This document shows positions 46,158 through 57,183 of a stretch of 64,000 bases of DNA, piece after piece. Source of the stretch: Pictodentalium vernedei (lineage: Eukaryota; Mollusca; Scaphopoda; Dentaliida; Dentaliidae). Where the stretch lies: assembly GCA_031216915.1 (NCBI GenBank), contig CM062297.1:365255704-365319703 (forward strand). The letters run 5' to 3'. Position numbers and translations under genes: made by a program. How positions within the stretch are numbered: the stretch's first letter is position 1; the number at the start of each line of letters is the position of its first letter. The notes beneath the pieces are model-generated. The model had not been told where the DNA came from and did no database searches. It was given only the letters and a program-made list of their open reading frames with translations.

Positions 46158-46405
46158 CCCTTTACATAACGTAATGGTCAAAACCGGCCAGTGCTATTCA
46201 CAAAACTTGTCAATTAATTTTCATTATTTTTTTCATTTTTTGTCTGAAAAACATAGGTTATGCCCCCTCTTTGGAACGAGCCTGTTGAGCTCGTTCCAGT
46301 GAGGGGTCATAATATGTTTTTGAGACAAAAAATGAAAAAAAATTAAATTAATTATTCAAGAATTTTGTTTGCAAGTGTCATCTGTATTTCATGTTAGGTA
46401 AAGGG
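46158..46405. mobile_element. TTAA-type palindromic MITE, family G, copy 2
   Basis: 248 bp between TTAA at 46154-46157 and 46406-46409. Ends CCCTTTACATAACG and 'atgttaggtAAAGGG'. Stem 'tttttgtctgaaaaacataggttatgccccctc' pairs with its complement; tip 'ttggaacgagcctgttgagctcgttcca'. Confidence 0.88.
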
Positions 46406-46444
46406 TTAAAAAAAAATTAATATTGTATGTCCTGCCAATATCTT

Positions 46445-46540
46445 AGTTTGGTGATCTGAACACAATGGCTCCCATCCACTACAGTGGGCGGGAAGGTAGC
46501 CACTATGTTCAGATCGCTGAAGTAGTCAATATAGGTGTGT
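46445..46540. repeat. Hairpin repeat
   Basis: 'gtttggtgatctgaacacaatggct.cc' pairs with 'ggtagccactatgttcagatcgctgaa' around 'atccactacagtgggcg'. Probably a MITE core. Confidence 0.6.
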
Positions 46541-46823
46541 TTTAATTCAGTGAATTGTGGATCACATGATCAACAGCAAAAGTTGGCCACTTTTCGATTC
46601 GGATTATGGTAAAATGCTGCCATGAATGGTGCGCAGGTTACCCATTTTGAAATCCCCGTAACCTCTCCATAACCTGTACAACCGTCCTCGACTTTATTTC
46701 CATGTCTTACATCTAGTTATACCACCCACTTGAAAAGTGGGAGGTATATAGTGTTCACTTGGTCCGTCCATCTGTCCATCCATCCGTCCAATTGTCCATC
46801 CATCCGTCCATCTGTGAGCACAC

Positions 46824-47206
46824 ACAAATGACTGCTTATGTGGCTATGAGTTAGTAAAACAGGATACTTATGTGGTTAAAGTCTGTTACGTGGCTAGCCA
46901 CGTAACAGAATCTCCTATTGTGGGGGTGGGGGGTGGGGGGGGTGGAAAAATGTAGAGCAGGGTTAGGGCATTCTGGGGTGGGGTTTAGGGGTCTGGTGGG
47001 GGTCAGTGAAGGGGTGTTAGAGTTATGTGGCTAGGGTTAGCTTAGGGTTTGGGGTAGGGGTGGGTAGGGTTAGGGTCAGTAAAGGTTAGGGTTAGCTAAC
47101 CCCCCAAACAATTTCCCCCCAAAAACTTGTTTTATTATGTTGGACATGTGTGTTTAGGTTAGCCACCTAACATGTCCATAAAATAGCCACATAAGTAGCC
47201 ATTTGT
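46824..47206. mobile_element. MITE nested in the Helitron-like element
   Basis: Inverted ends ACAAATGACTGCTTATGTGGC and the complementary 'ccacataagtagccatttgt', plus an inner palindrome GTCTGTTACGTGGCTAGCCACGTAACAGA (46887-46914). The right half is very G-rich with several TTAGGG-like units (47030-47098). Confidence 0.65.
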
Positions 47207-47254
47207 AAGAATGTCCATCCATCCGTCCACCTGTCCATCCATCCGTTACGCTTT

Positions 47255-48812
47255 AGGGGGGTACACATCTGCTATCTGCAACTCCTCCTAAACCAGTGAA
47301 CGGATTTCATTGAAACTCTCAGACATTCTTTTACATACACTGAAGATGTGCACCTCCTATTTTTTGTTCAGATATTTTCATTTTTACAGTTTCCCATATT
47401 GAAAAATAAACTTTGTCAAATTCAATTGACATTCTGTACAGATCCGCAACTCCTCTTAAACCATTGAACAGATTTCATTGAAGCTTTCAGACTTTCTTTT
47501 ACATACATTGCAGATGTGCACCTCCTATTGTCTTTTCAGATATTTTCATATTGACAGTTCCCCATATTCAAAAATGGTCTTTGTCAATTCAGGTTTTAGT
47601 AGGGAGGGGTATAGATCTGCTATCTGCTACTCCTCTTAAACCATTGAACAAACTCCATTGGAACTCGCAGACCTTCTTTTACATACATTGAAGATGTGCA
47701 CCTCCTATTTTTCTTTCAGATATTTTCATATTTCGATGTCTGTCTGCCCGTCCATCCGTTACTCTTTAGGCATGTACACATCTGCTATCCGCAACTCCTC
47801 TTAAACCAGTGAACGGATTCCATTGAAACTCTCAGACATTCTTTTACATACATTGAAGATGTGCACCTCCTATTTTCTTTTCAGATATTTTCTTTTTTAC
47901 AGTTTCCCATATTGAAAAATGAACTTTGTCAAATTCAATTGACAATCTGTACAGATCTGCTATCCACAACTCCTCTTAAACCATTGAACAGATTTCATTG
48001 AAACTTTCAGACATTCTTTTACATACATTGCAGATGTGCACCTCCTATTTTCTTTTCAGATATTTTCATATTTACAGTTCCCCGTATTCAAAAATGGTCT
48101 TTGTCAATTCAGGTTTTAGTTGGAAGGGGTATAGATCTGCTATCCGCTACTCCTCTTAAACCATTGAACAAACTCCATTGGAACTCTCAGACCTTCTTTC
48201 ACATACACTGAAGATGTGCACCTCCTATTTTTCTTTCAGATATTTTCATATTCCAACATACGTCCATCCGTCCGTCCGTCTGTTATGCTATAGGGGTGTT
48301 ACGCTTTTGGGGGGTGGGGGGGGGGGTACACATCTGCTATCCGCAACTCCTCTCAAACCAGTGAACGGATTTCATTGAAACCCTCAGGCATTCTTTTACA
48401 TACATTGAAGATGTGCACCTCCCATTTTGTTTCAGATATTTTTTTTTTTACAGTTTCCCATATTGAAAAATGAACTTTGTCAAATTCAATTGACATTCTG
48501 TACAGATCTGCTATCCGCAACTCCTCTTAAACCATTAAACAGATTTCATTGAAACTTTCAGATCTTCTTTTACATATATTGAAGATGTGCACCTCCTGTT
48601 TTGTTTTCAGATATTTTCATTTTTAGGGTTTCCCATATTTAAAAGTGGGCTTTGTCAATTCAAGCTTGCATGGAGGGGGGGGGGGGGGGGGGGGGTGTTG
48701 TTGTTGACATTTGCTCTTTTAAACTAGTGAATGGATTTCAATGAAACCTTCAAACATTCTTTTACATACAGTGAAGATGTGTATCTCCTATTTTGTTTTC
48801 AGATATTTCCAT
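47255..48812 (+). repeat. Tandem array, ~170-180-bp unit, about nine copies
   Basis: Unit keyed by 'catctgctatccgcaactcctcttaaaccattgaacagatttcattgaaactttcagac.ttcttttacatacattgaagatgtgcacctcctatttt' (starts near 47280, 47448, 47627, 47790, 47968, 48148, 48344, 48520, 48710). G run at 48674-48695. Confidence 0.9.
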
Positions 48813-48816
48813 TTTT

Positions 48817-51034
48817 AGCTTAACTTGACCAAGTCAAGATAAGCTATTGCCATCACGCATGCGGAAGTCTGTTAGTCTTTGAGTCTGTGGGTTATTTCCT
48901 TTAGCACGGGCTACACCCCACAGTTCTCGTCTGATCGTCACAAAATTTCATATGCAGGTTTGGGGGTCATGTCTAGATGAGAACGTCCCCTTTTGGTCGC
49001 GATCGGTCAACCGGTATGGCTGCTCGAGCCCAAAACGCAAAAACCATTAGCACAGTCTACAGGTCGTATTTATGAAGGAATTACATTGTAACTTGGTAGG
49101 ATGCCTCTGTATAATGCCTAGATGAGAACGTCCCCTTTTGGGCATGATCTGTCAACCGTGATGGCTGCCCAAGCCTGAAACCCAAAAACTTTTAGCACAG
49201 TCTGTTGGTCATGTTTAATATGGAGGGATTTCTTTGTAACTTGGTAGGATGACTCCTTATGATGTCTAGATGAGAATTTCCCCATTTGAGCGTGTTAGGT
49301 TGACTCCATATAATGCCTGGAGGATAACATCCCCTTTTGGTCATGATTGGTCAACTGTGATGGATACAGGTGCCCGAAGCCCAAAAACCTTGAGCACAGT
49401 CTAAGGTCATATTTTTGAAGGGATTTCATTGTAACTTCGTAGGATCACTCCAGATGATCCCCAGATGAGATTGTCCCTGTTGGTTGCGATCATTCAACCA
49501 TGATGGCTGCCGAGCCCGAAAACCTTTAGCACAGTCTACAGGTCATATTTATGAAGGGATTTCATTGTAACTTGGTAGGTTGACTTCATATAATGTCTAG
49601 ATGAGAATGTTCTCTTTTGGACACGATTGGGCAACTGTGATGGCTACAGGGGCCCGAAGCCCTAAAACCTTTAGAATAGTCTACAGGTCATAATTATGAA
49701 GGGATTTCATTGTAACTTGTTAGGTTGACTCCATGTAATGCCTAGATGGTGACATCCCCTTTTGGTCGTGATTGGTCAACTGTTATGGCTACAGGTGCCC
49801 AAAGCCCAAAAATCTTGAGCACTGTCTACAGGTCATATTTATGAAGGGATTTCATTGTAACTTCGTAGGATCACTCCAGATGATGCCCAGATGAGAATGT
49901 CCCCTTTTGGTTGCAATCATTCAACCATGATGGCTGCCCGAGCCCAAAGTCCGAAAACCGTTAACACAGTCTTCAGTTCATATTTATGAAGGGATTTCAT
50001 TGTAACTTGGTAGGTTGACTTCATATAATGTCTAGATGAGAACAGCTCCTTTTGGACATGATTAGGCAACTGTTATGGCTACAGGGGCCTGAAGCCTGAA
50101 AACCTTTAGCACAGTCTACAGGTGATATTTATGAAGGGATTTCATTGTACCTTGATAGGATGACTTCAAATAATGTCTAGATGAGAACATCCCCTTTTGG
50201 TCACGATCATTCAGCCTTGATGGCTGCCCGAGCCCAAAACCCCAAAACTTTTAGCATAGTCTATAGGTCATATTTATGGAAGGATTTCATTGTAACCTGT
50301 TAGTTTGACTCCATATGATGCCTAGATGATGACATCCCCTTTTGGTCATAATTGGTCAACTATGATGGCTTCAGGGGCCCAAAGCCCGAAAACCTTTAGC
50401 ACAGTCTACAGGTCATATTTATGAAGGGATTTCATTGTAACTTCATAGGATCACTCCAGATGATGCCCAGATGACAATGTCCCCTTTTGGTTGCGATCAT
50501 TCAACCATGATGGCTGCCCGAGCCCAAAGCCCAAAAACCTTTAGCACGGTCTACAGGTCATATTTATGAAGGGATTTCATTGTAACTTGGTAGGTTCACT
50601 TCATATAATGTCTTGATGAGAACGTCCCCTTTGGACGCAATTGGGAAACTGATGGCTACAGGGGCCCAAAGCCTGAAAACCTTTAGCACAGTCTACAGGC
50701 CATATTTATGAAGGGATTTCAATGTAACTTGATAGGATGACTCATTTTGGAATAATTTAACTGTAACTTGGTAACTTTCGTTGATACACGTTAACTGTGA
50801 GGGCCACATACATTAACTGTGAGGTCATATTAACCCACCTCTCAGCTCTTTAGTACAGTGTACACCTCATATTATTTTTTTCAAAAACATAGCATACAGG
50901 GAACAGAAATGAACATATTCCCAATTATCCCAATTCTTGTCTTATTTCATAATCCTTTCATAAACATTGAACATTATCCTTTTCATCAAACACAACAACA
51001 CAAGTTAAGCTACAGTGTCATTGACACTTTCATT
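48817..51034 (+). mobile_element. Helitron-like array element, 'AGCTTAxCTTGAC' family, copy 3 (nested)
   Basis: 5' hairpin AGCTTAACTTGACCAAGTCAAGATAAGCT; 3' end 'caagttaagctacaGTGTCATTGACACtttcatt'. About 12 units of ~145 bp keyed by 'cctttagcacagtctacaggtcatatttatgaagggatttcattgtaactt'. Flanks 'gatatttccattttt' and 'acagtttcacatattg' rejoin to the empty array sequence 'tttcatttttacagtttcccatattg' of the host, without target duplication. Confidence 0.75.
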
Positions 51035-51310
51035 ACAGTTTCACATATTGAAAAATGGGCTTTGTCAATTCAAGCTTCGGGGTGGAGGTGTGTGGGGGGG
51101 GGGGGGGGGTGTCAGTGTTTGTGCTCTCTACATTAAACACACTTTTACTGTTGTAAAATGTTTCTTGGTGGGAGTGGGTGGTATCATTTAGTGAGCAGTG
51201 CTCACAGTTTTTCTAGTTATTAGTTGGGGCTTATAGTGTTTGCTTCTATAAAAAATGATCATTGTGTCAGCCCATCCCTTTCATGATCCAATGCTGGTTT
51301 TCATTGTATA

Positions 51311-52543
51311 CACCTGGAACTTATTTAAGCACACCCTGTTTTTTTTCGCAGTGGTGTTAATAGAAACTCTCATTACTTTTATGCTATCTTTCAAAGGGCC
51401 AAAAGTGATTGTTTGTGGGAAGAATGGTCTATTGACAAATGAAAGACAACACAATGATGAAAATATGCAGTATTTTAATGGCACTAATTACACATATCAG
51501 TCACTAATGTTTTTGATGGAAAAATGTTCTCTCGACAAGTATGGTGCTGGAATGGTCCATGATGAAACAATGCCTGTAACTACTGGCAAAAAATGTAACT
51601 TGTGATCTCCTGAACACAATAGTAGTGTCTGATGTCAGTAGCGAGTGTATCCACCAAGTTCCCGGATGACAGCCTGAACCCTCCTCCTAATGCTACCAGT
51701 GAGCCTTGTGATATGGTCCAGAGGCAACTGCTGCCACTCCTCATGTAATGCAGCTTGGGCAAATTCTGTACAGGCAGATCCTTTGCTTGCACATGACGTC
51801 CAAGAACCTACTCTCCTCTGACCAATGGACTTTCCTCCATGTCCTGAGATTCCAATGTTGTCATGCCATATACCACTCCAAATGCCGTCTTTGATGCTGA
51901 TTGGACAGAGCTGGACGCCTGATGACCCCTCTGGACCTCATACCCAGTGCTTTGAGACAGTTTCTGACAGGTCTGTTGTACAAATGCCTGTTGGGGAGCC
52001 AAAGGTGTTTCAAAACCCCTTTTGAAGTGAAGGGTTCATGCCTAAAGAGGCACGCCAGACTCCAATCTTCCCGAGGAGAGGTCTTTTGGAGTTGTCCAGG
52101 CCTTGGTCAGTCCATGAATTCGTTGGTTTTTTGTTGTTTTCGGACATTTAGTCTGCTGATGACAGAATGACTATAGCCAAGTTGCCTTCCAGTATCTTTG
52201 AATGACATGCCTTTTGCATGCATGCCAACAATTTGCCATCTTAGTGCCTCTGACAGACTCCTCCTTGCCATGTCAACATTTTTTGATAAAAGAAGTGACA
52301 AATTTTCTTGTTTTATACCCAGATATTTCATGTGGATGATAGTGTTCTGTGTGTGACATTTGTGGAAAGCATGCTTCACGTGGATGAGGGGATGTGTTTG
52401 GGGGTATGCTATCAACCAGAGACGTCATGTTTCACGAGATGAAATGTATTGCAAGACATAGCAATCATTAAAACATAATAATCAATAACAGCAACTTCAC
52501 TGTCACGAAACATTTCAGGGGGTGCTTAATTAAGTTCCAGGTG
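51311..52543 (-). mobile_element. Tc1-type transposon, degenerate
   Basis: 1233 bp flanked by TA (51309-51310, 52544-52545). 28-bp inverted ends CACCTGGAACTTATTTAAGC / CACCTGGAACTTAATTAAGC with few mismatches. Carries a dead transposase on the minus strand. Full Tc1 elements are longer, in line with an internal deletion. Confidence 0.9.
51633..52271 (-). pseudogene. Tc1-type transposase, internally deleted
   Basis: Starts MARRSLSEALRWQIVGMHAK, the paired-like helix-turn-helix, with 'GYSHSVISRL' as the recognition helix. Mid part shows the DNA-binding and linker blocks out of frame, then 'HWSEESRFLD' where the first catalytic Asp would be (here Glu). The 3' end has 'EEWQQLPLDHITRLTGSIRR' and 'VIRELGGYTRY' then stop at 51633. 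It spans ~213 codons against ~340 usual. The second catalytic block is missing and stops are present, so inactive. Confidence 0.88.
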
Positions 52544-52545
52544 TA

Positions 52546-52706
52546 TATATACCAGTGGTATATACAGAACTTTTTGATACTCTTTTTGAGTATGCAATTC
52601 CTTTTTCACTTTGATCAATTGGTAGAACAGTAAATTTTCATCGCACAAGCAGTATTTCATGCAGAGTGTGTTGTGCGAAAAAACATCCTTCAGTGTTATG
52701 GATGAA
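52546..52706. other. Short unrecognised spacer
   Basis: Between the Tc1 element and DIRS copy C. Nothing seen. Confidence 0.5.
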
Positions 52707-52724
52707 AGCAAGGCTGCTTTCTGA

Positions 52725-53175
52725 TCACTCAGGTGTGCCTACACCATGGGAGGCATCGGCTGATTTGCCCATGATGGGCTCTGTGTCTTCTGACTCAGAG
52801 GATGGGTCAGACATACCTGACGTCGAGAGCCAACAGTCTTCTGACTTGGGGGCAGCTCTTGACTTTGTGTTTGAGTTCCTTCCAGATCTCAAACCGTCAG
52901 ACCAGCCGACGGTGTCAGCCAGGCTGCGATCATCGGTCGTGCGCCTACAGCCTGTGGAACAACCTGCTTCTGGGTGCCTTCGACCATGCCAGTCGATACA
53001 GGTGGTTGAAGCATTTGCAGCTTTGGACTCTAAGCTGAGTTCCAAGGCTATGAGGACTTTGTTCCTCACCAGGGGTGTCACTTTTTTGCCTCCAGTGCGT
53101 TATCGTTCCTACGATTCCGCCAATCCAAAGTACCGAAGAAGGACGGCCGACTCCGACCGGTTATCGATCTGAGTA
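52725..53175 (+). pseudogene. DIRS copy C gag-like piece fused to RT start
   Basis: An open frame of 168 codons reads the acidic 'SVSSDSEDGSDIPDVESQQS' block and 'VEAFAALDSKLSSKAM'. It then crosses a deletion junction (~53128) into a few RT-region codons in the wrong frame. The deletion removes the rest of gag and the start of RT. Confidence 0.75.
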
Positions 53176-53394
53176 TCCTGAACCAGTCTATCATTGCTCA
53201 TATGTTCAGCATGAAGACTTTCAGGTCACCTGAATGTCCTAGCCGACTCCCTGTCCCGACAGGGCAGGGTCTTTTCCACCGAGTGGATGCTCCACAGGGC
53301 AGTGTTCCAGTTGCTTTGCGATCTCTGGGGTCGTCCCCACATCGATCTCTTTGCGACTCGTTGGAACCATCAGGTGGACACTTTCATGTCCCTG

Positions 53395-54250
53395 TGTGCC
53401 GATCACTCTGTTAGGCCAATCCTTCGATATCACAGATTGCGGAGTTTCTGGTATATCTGTTTGATTCTGGGGGTCTCCAGCCTGTTACCATCAAAGTGTA
53501 CAGGTCCATGCTTTCGGAGACCTTTTCGTATGTGGGACAGCATCGTATCGGCACTATTCCATACCTCTCCAAGCTTCTTCGGCACTTTTCCTTGAAAAGG
53601 CCTAGGACTTTGCAGCTTACCCCAAGATGGAATCTTTCTTGGGTGCTGCTTTGCTTGGGGGGAGGGGGGGCGTTTGAACCTTTATCCCAGGTGGATATGC
53701 GTTTTCTCACATACAAGACGGCTTTTGTGATGGCTTTTGCCTCAGCCAGACGGGTTAGTGATCTTGGTTGATCCGGCCTTTTTCTTGAGCTCTCCCAAGA
53801 GTGTTACGTTTACCACTGATTGCTCCTTTCTGGCCAAGAATCAGATACCAGAAATGACTCCACCTCCTATCTGTATCAGGGCTCTTCCTTCTGCTGAGGG
53901 TAAACGCCCTTTGCTCTGTCTGGTTCGTGCAATTTGCATTTATCTCAATCGGACGCAGTTCATTAGGAAAGGCAGGAAACAATTTTTTCTGTCTGTTATT
54001 CTTGGTCGACAGAAGATCTCTCCTCAATCCATTTTCCCGATGGATTTATCTTGCTATTCGCGCAGCTTACGCTCATCTAGCGACTGACGATTGTTTTACC
54101 AATCGTATTTCTGCCCATGAGGTGCATGCATTGTCTACCTCTTGGGCTTTTGCTAACTCCATCAAGTTGTCGGATGTTATGCAGATAGCCTACTGGAGAA
54201 ATGCTTCTACTTTCTCCACCTTCTATCTGCGTCAGTTGCAGGAGCCATTA
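53395..54250 (+). pseudogene. DIRS copy C tyrosine recombinase remnant
   Basis: Frames follow copy B ('FLVYLFDSGGLQPVTI', 'FASARRVSDL', 'AKNQIPEMTPPPICI', 'QKISPQSI'). The catalytic box reads HEVHALSTSWA, so the His-x-x-Arg arginine is His here. Several frameshifts. A G-rich run sits at 53660-53670. Not functional. Confidence 0.8.
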
Positions 54251-54418
54251 GGCTTGTTACAAGGTCAGTTCCTACTCTGTGCTGTTACTGTCCTTTCTGT
54301 CTGTGCGTCGCACAGTACTGTGCGCCTCATCGTCTTTTACTAATGATTGTGATGCTATGGTTTGATAGGCCTAGGGACCTCTTCCTCTGTCCACGGTTCC
54401 AGTGCATTTGGATTATGT

Positions 54419-54510
54419 GCCTGTAGTAAACAATTGTAAGGTAGGTTGATAAGAAATTTAAATTTTATAGTAAATTTCCTTTCTTATTATACCTACCACA
54501 ATTGTTTACA
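54419..54510. repeat. DIRS copy C internal complementary region
   Basis: Same two-part structure as 19515-19605: 'ctgtagtaaacaattgtaaggtaggttgataagaaa' then 'tttaaattttatagtaaatttcc'. The internal junction marks both element termini. Confidence 0.85.
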
Positions 54511-54710
54511 TGGAGGCCCTCCCGTCTTCTTATTCAGGTAAGAATCCTTCCTCCCCGCTGATCACATAACCCCATTGTTGGCGGATTCAAAAGAATGATT
54601 CATTGGTTACTGCCTGCGCACTAGTTACCGGAAGCCGTGGATATGTACTTGAAAAAGAGCATCCCCTACTGGGTGTGTGCCGGTAGCACTCGACCCAGTT
54701 TTGGCTTATT

Positions 54711-56047
54711 TTTAGCTCACCTGAGCGAAGCTCAAGGGGAGCTTTACTAATTACTTTCCGTCCGTCGTCCATCCATCCGTCGTCCGTCCGGTGTTAACTT
54801 TACATTATCGACTCTCACGAACTGCTGGATCAAATTCAACAAAATTTGCTGTGCATGTTCCCTATCATATGTCAATTCAAGTTTGTTCAAATGAAGTTGA
54901 CCCGCCCCTGGGTAGGGCCACGCCCAGAAAATCTTAAAAAATCTTCTTCTCATACCAGCAGTAGCGGAGACTTGATATTAAGTGTGCAGCTTCCTTCTGA
55001 GGTGTAGACTCAGATTAGTTCAAGAGAAGTTCTAGGGGATATATTTGCCATCGTTATGGGAGGGACAAGAATTTTTGCCCCGCCCAAAATTTCTATTTTC
55101 CAAACCGAGAGGCTGATTTGAACCAAATTTGACATGAGGTTTTATTGGGACATAAGTAGTTAATTTATGCCAAAACAATATTTCCTGTCACCCCATGGGA
55201 ACCGCAGGAGCTAAAAATAGAAGAAAATTAAAACGCCCATATCTCCAAAACTACACGGCACTGACAATTCTTATTTGGTGTGAACCTTCCTTAGGACCAA
55301 CAGAATGGAAAAGTAAAAAAAATTGCTATCGGTTTTATCATGGGGTACTTTTTGGGGACTTTTGAAAAAGTGCTGAGTCAGCATTTTTTAACACTGTGGG
55401 TAATGGGAAAAACATTATAGACTACTTTTCTCCCAAACTATTGCTCCAAAAGCTTTCAAATTTCACATATAACATCTTTGGAAGATTGTTTCACATGTTT
55501 ATTGAAATCAATTCCCTGGGTCCATATTTAGGCTCTCTTTGGGAGCCAAAATGTTTAAATTAGTGCAGTATGAGGAATCAGATCTACCAAAAAGAATTTT
55601 TTGATATTTGGTATGCAGCATCCTTAGGGGGGGGGGGGAGATTTGAGTTTGTTCAAGCCAAGTCCCTGGGTTCATATTTAGGCTGAAAATTTAGGGTCCC
55701 GGTCCGGACTCAGAAATTTTGGACCAAAATCCGGAAATGAGTTTTTTTGTTTTTTTATGCGTTTCGGTCAATTTTAAGACAAAAATTTTTTTTTTTTACA
55801 CTGAAAATTTGGGGTCCAGGTGGGATCTGTTGTTTATGAGTTTATCTGAATTTTGGGACGTAAAAGTGCAGGAACTAAAAATAGAAGGAAAATCCTGTGT
55901 ATTGTGTGGGTAGAATCGCTTCATCAAGTTAGTATATACTTTTCTCAGGAGGGGCATATGCAGCTTATTCAAGTCAAGTCCCTGTCTTTAATATTTAGAC
56001 TACCATGTCAGGTGAGCGCCCTCAGGCCCCCTGGGGCCTCTTGTTTC
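54711..56047 (+). mobile_element. Helentron-like element inserted in the DIRS right repeat
   Basis: Begins TTTAGCTCACCTGAGCGAAGC. Ends CAGGTGAGCGCCCTCAGGCCCCCTGGGGCCTCTTGTTT, with the hairpin AGGCCCC/GGGGCCT just before the end. The flanks 'ggcttatttt' and 'tttctta.agcttttgcacc' rejoin to the uninterrupted DIRS sequence of copy B with no duplication, inside a T run. Body: diverged array units ('aaatcaattccctgggtccatatttaggctc'). T-T insertion with a 3' hairpin is how Helentrons are described. The name is inference. Confidence 0.75.
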
Positions 56048-56334
56048 TTAGAGCTTTTGCACCACTTTTCTTTCCCAAATCCCTTGGGAAAGATCAAAAT
56101 AGACTGTATATTTTCCGAGTTAGGGTCTTCCAGTGTAGTGCAAGCCTGTAGTAAACAATTGTGGTAGATATAATAAGAAAGGAAATTTACTATGAAATTT
56201 AAATATCTACAAATTGTAGTGTCAGAGTCTCGCCCTTGTTTCTAAGATTATATTTTTACTCGTCTTTGACTCATCGAGATGTGATCTCAGAAACAAGTGC
56301 TCAACTCTGAAACAACATTTTGAACATCAACATA

Positions 56335-56541
56335 ATGGTGATAATATATATTTATTATTTTAATTATTGTTTTTAAAATTTAAAAAAAAACAAAAAACAG
56401 AACCATATCATGTGACCCCTCATTGGAACGAGCTTGTTGCACATGAGGGGTCACCTGATATGTTTTGTTGAAATTTTTTTTTTTTAACTGCTAAATTTGC
56501 AAATTACATGAGCAGATGTGGCCGATTCATTATGTAAAAGG
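56335..56541. mobile_element. TTAA-type palindromic MITE, family G, copy 3
   Basis: Stem 'aaccatatcatgtgacccctcattggaacgagcttgttgcacatgaggggtcacctgatatg'. The right end 'gtaaaagg' abuts TTAA at 56542-56545. The left terminus is degraded. Confidence 0.75.
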
Positions 56542-56571
56542 TTAAAGCTTATTTTTGTTATAAGAGTTGTG

Positions 56572-57016
56572 GCATCATTTATTATGCCCCTTACCTCCGA
56601 AGGGCTATCTAGTGGAGACCTCCATCCATCTGTCCATCCATCTGTCCATACAAACATTTTTTATCGTAATTTCAAAGCCATTGGTCAGATTTGGAACTCT
56701 TTAGTATGCTGATAGACCCGCATGGGGGAATGGATATGCACAAGGAATGGGTTCCATCCAAATATTTTTTCCTGAGTTATGGCCCTTTTTCACTCTTTCA
56801 ACTAAGAAAATTTTTCTTGACCTCTGTGTTGTATTCACTGCATGTTGGATTTGAAAACTGCTTATTTGATCAAATCATAATTTTAGGGATTACTTGTTGA
56901 TGACAAGACAATGCTTCCTTTCAATTTTGATCCAACTGGCCAACTCAATATGGCCACCGTGGCATTATGACAGCATCAGAGGCATATGCCATTCTTTACA
57001 TTGCTCTTGTTTTAGT
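56572..57016 (+). mobile_element. Helitron-like fragment, 'TTATGCCCC' type
   Basis: Starts 'ttTATGCCCCTTACCTCCGAAGGGC', then 'ccatccatctgtccatcc' and 'gagttatggccctttttcactctttcaac', close to the 33326-34230 array. Ends near 'ttgctcttgtttta'. Single-unit copy, no coding. Confidence 0.5.
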
Positions 57017-57183
57017 GGTATTGGCCATGAGCATCTGTCTTGTCATATTTAAAATATCACAAAACAAAACAATTTTATCAGTTTCTCACTGATTTCTAAT
57101 TAGTTCCCCCTACTATCTAGTGGTTGAATTCTTGCCTTGGGTACTTGAATGGATGAGCACAAAGGCATATTAGTTGTATGGTT

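Larger units (their letters stand above)
46712..51216 (+). mobile_element. Helitron-like element with A|TC...CTAG|T ends, array-bearing
   Basis: Starts TCTAGTTATACCACCCAC after an A (46711), with the 5' stem CCACTTGAAAAGTGG. Ends GTGAGCAGTGCTCACAGTTTTTCTAG before a T (51217), i.e. a stem of GTGAGC/GCTCAC followed by CTAG. These are the known Helitron end rules; no target duplication. It encodes no Rep/helicase, so it is non-autonomous. Contains a MITE (46824-47206), an array (47255-48812) and a nested array element (48817-51034). Confidence 0.8.
52707..56203 (+). mobile_element. DIRS retrotransposon copy C, 5'-truncated with internal deletions
   Basis: Follows copy B from the gag region onward but lacks about 890 bp (junction near 53128), 1060 bp (near 53225) and 420 bp (near 53398) relative to it, plus bases around 54245. 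The order gag piece, RT start, RNase H end, recombinase, internal complementary region (54419-54510) and right inverted repeat is kept. The right repeat is interrupted by another element at 54711-56047. The right end '...tatgaaatttaaa' is at 56203. Confidence 0.85.

Noticed and set aside
47255..48812. CRISPR-like regular array
   Set aside because: Units are 170-180 bp and repeat along their whole length with no unique spacers, in a eukaryotic mobile element.
51255..51605. 116-codon plus-strand frame that looked protein-like
   Set aside because: It crosses the left TA and inverted end of the Tc1 element and matches no family.
53214..53400. Deletion junctions in DIRS copy C as spliced introns
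   Set aside because: One edge reads cag|gt, but the others do not follow GT-AG, and the joined frames do not make a protein.
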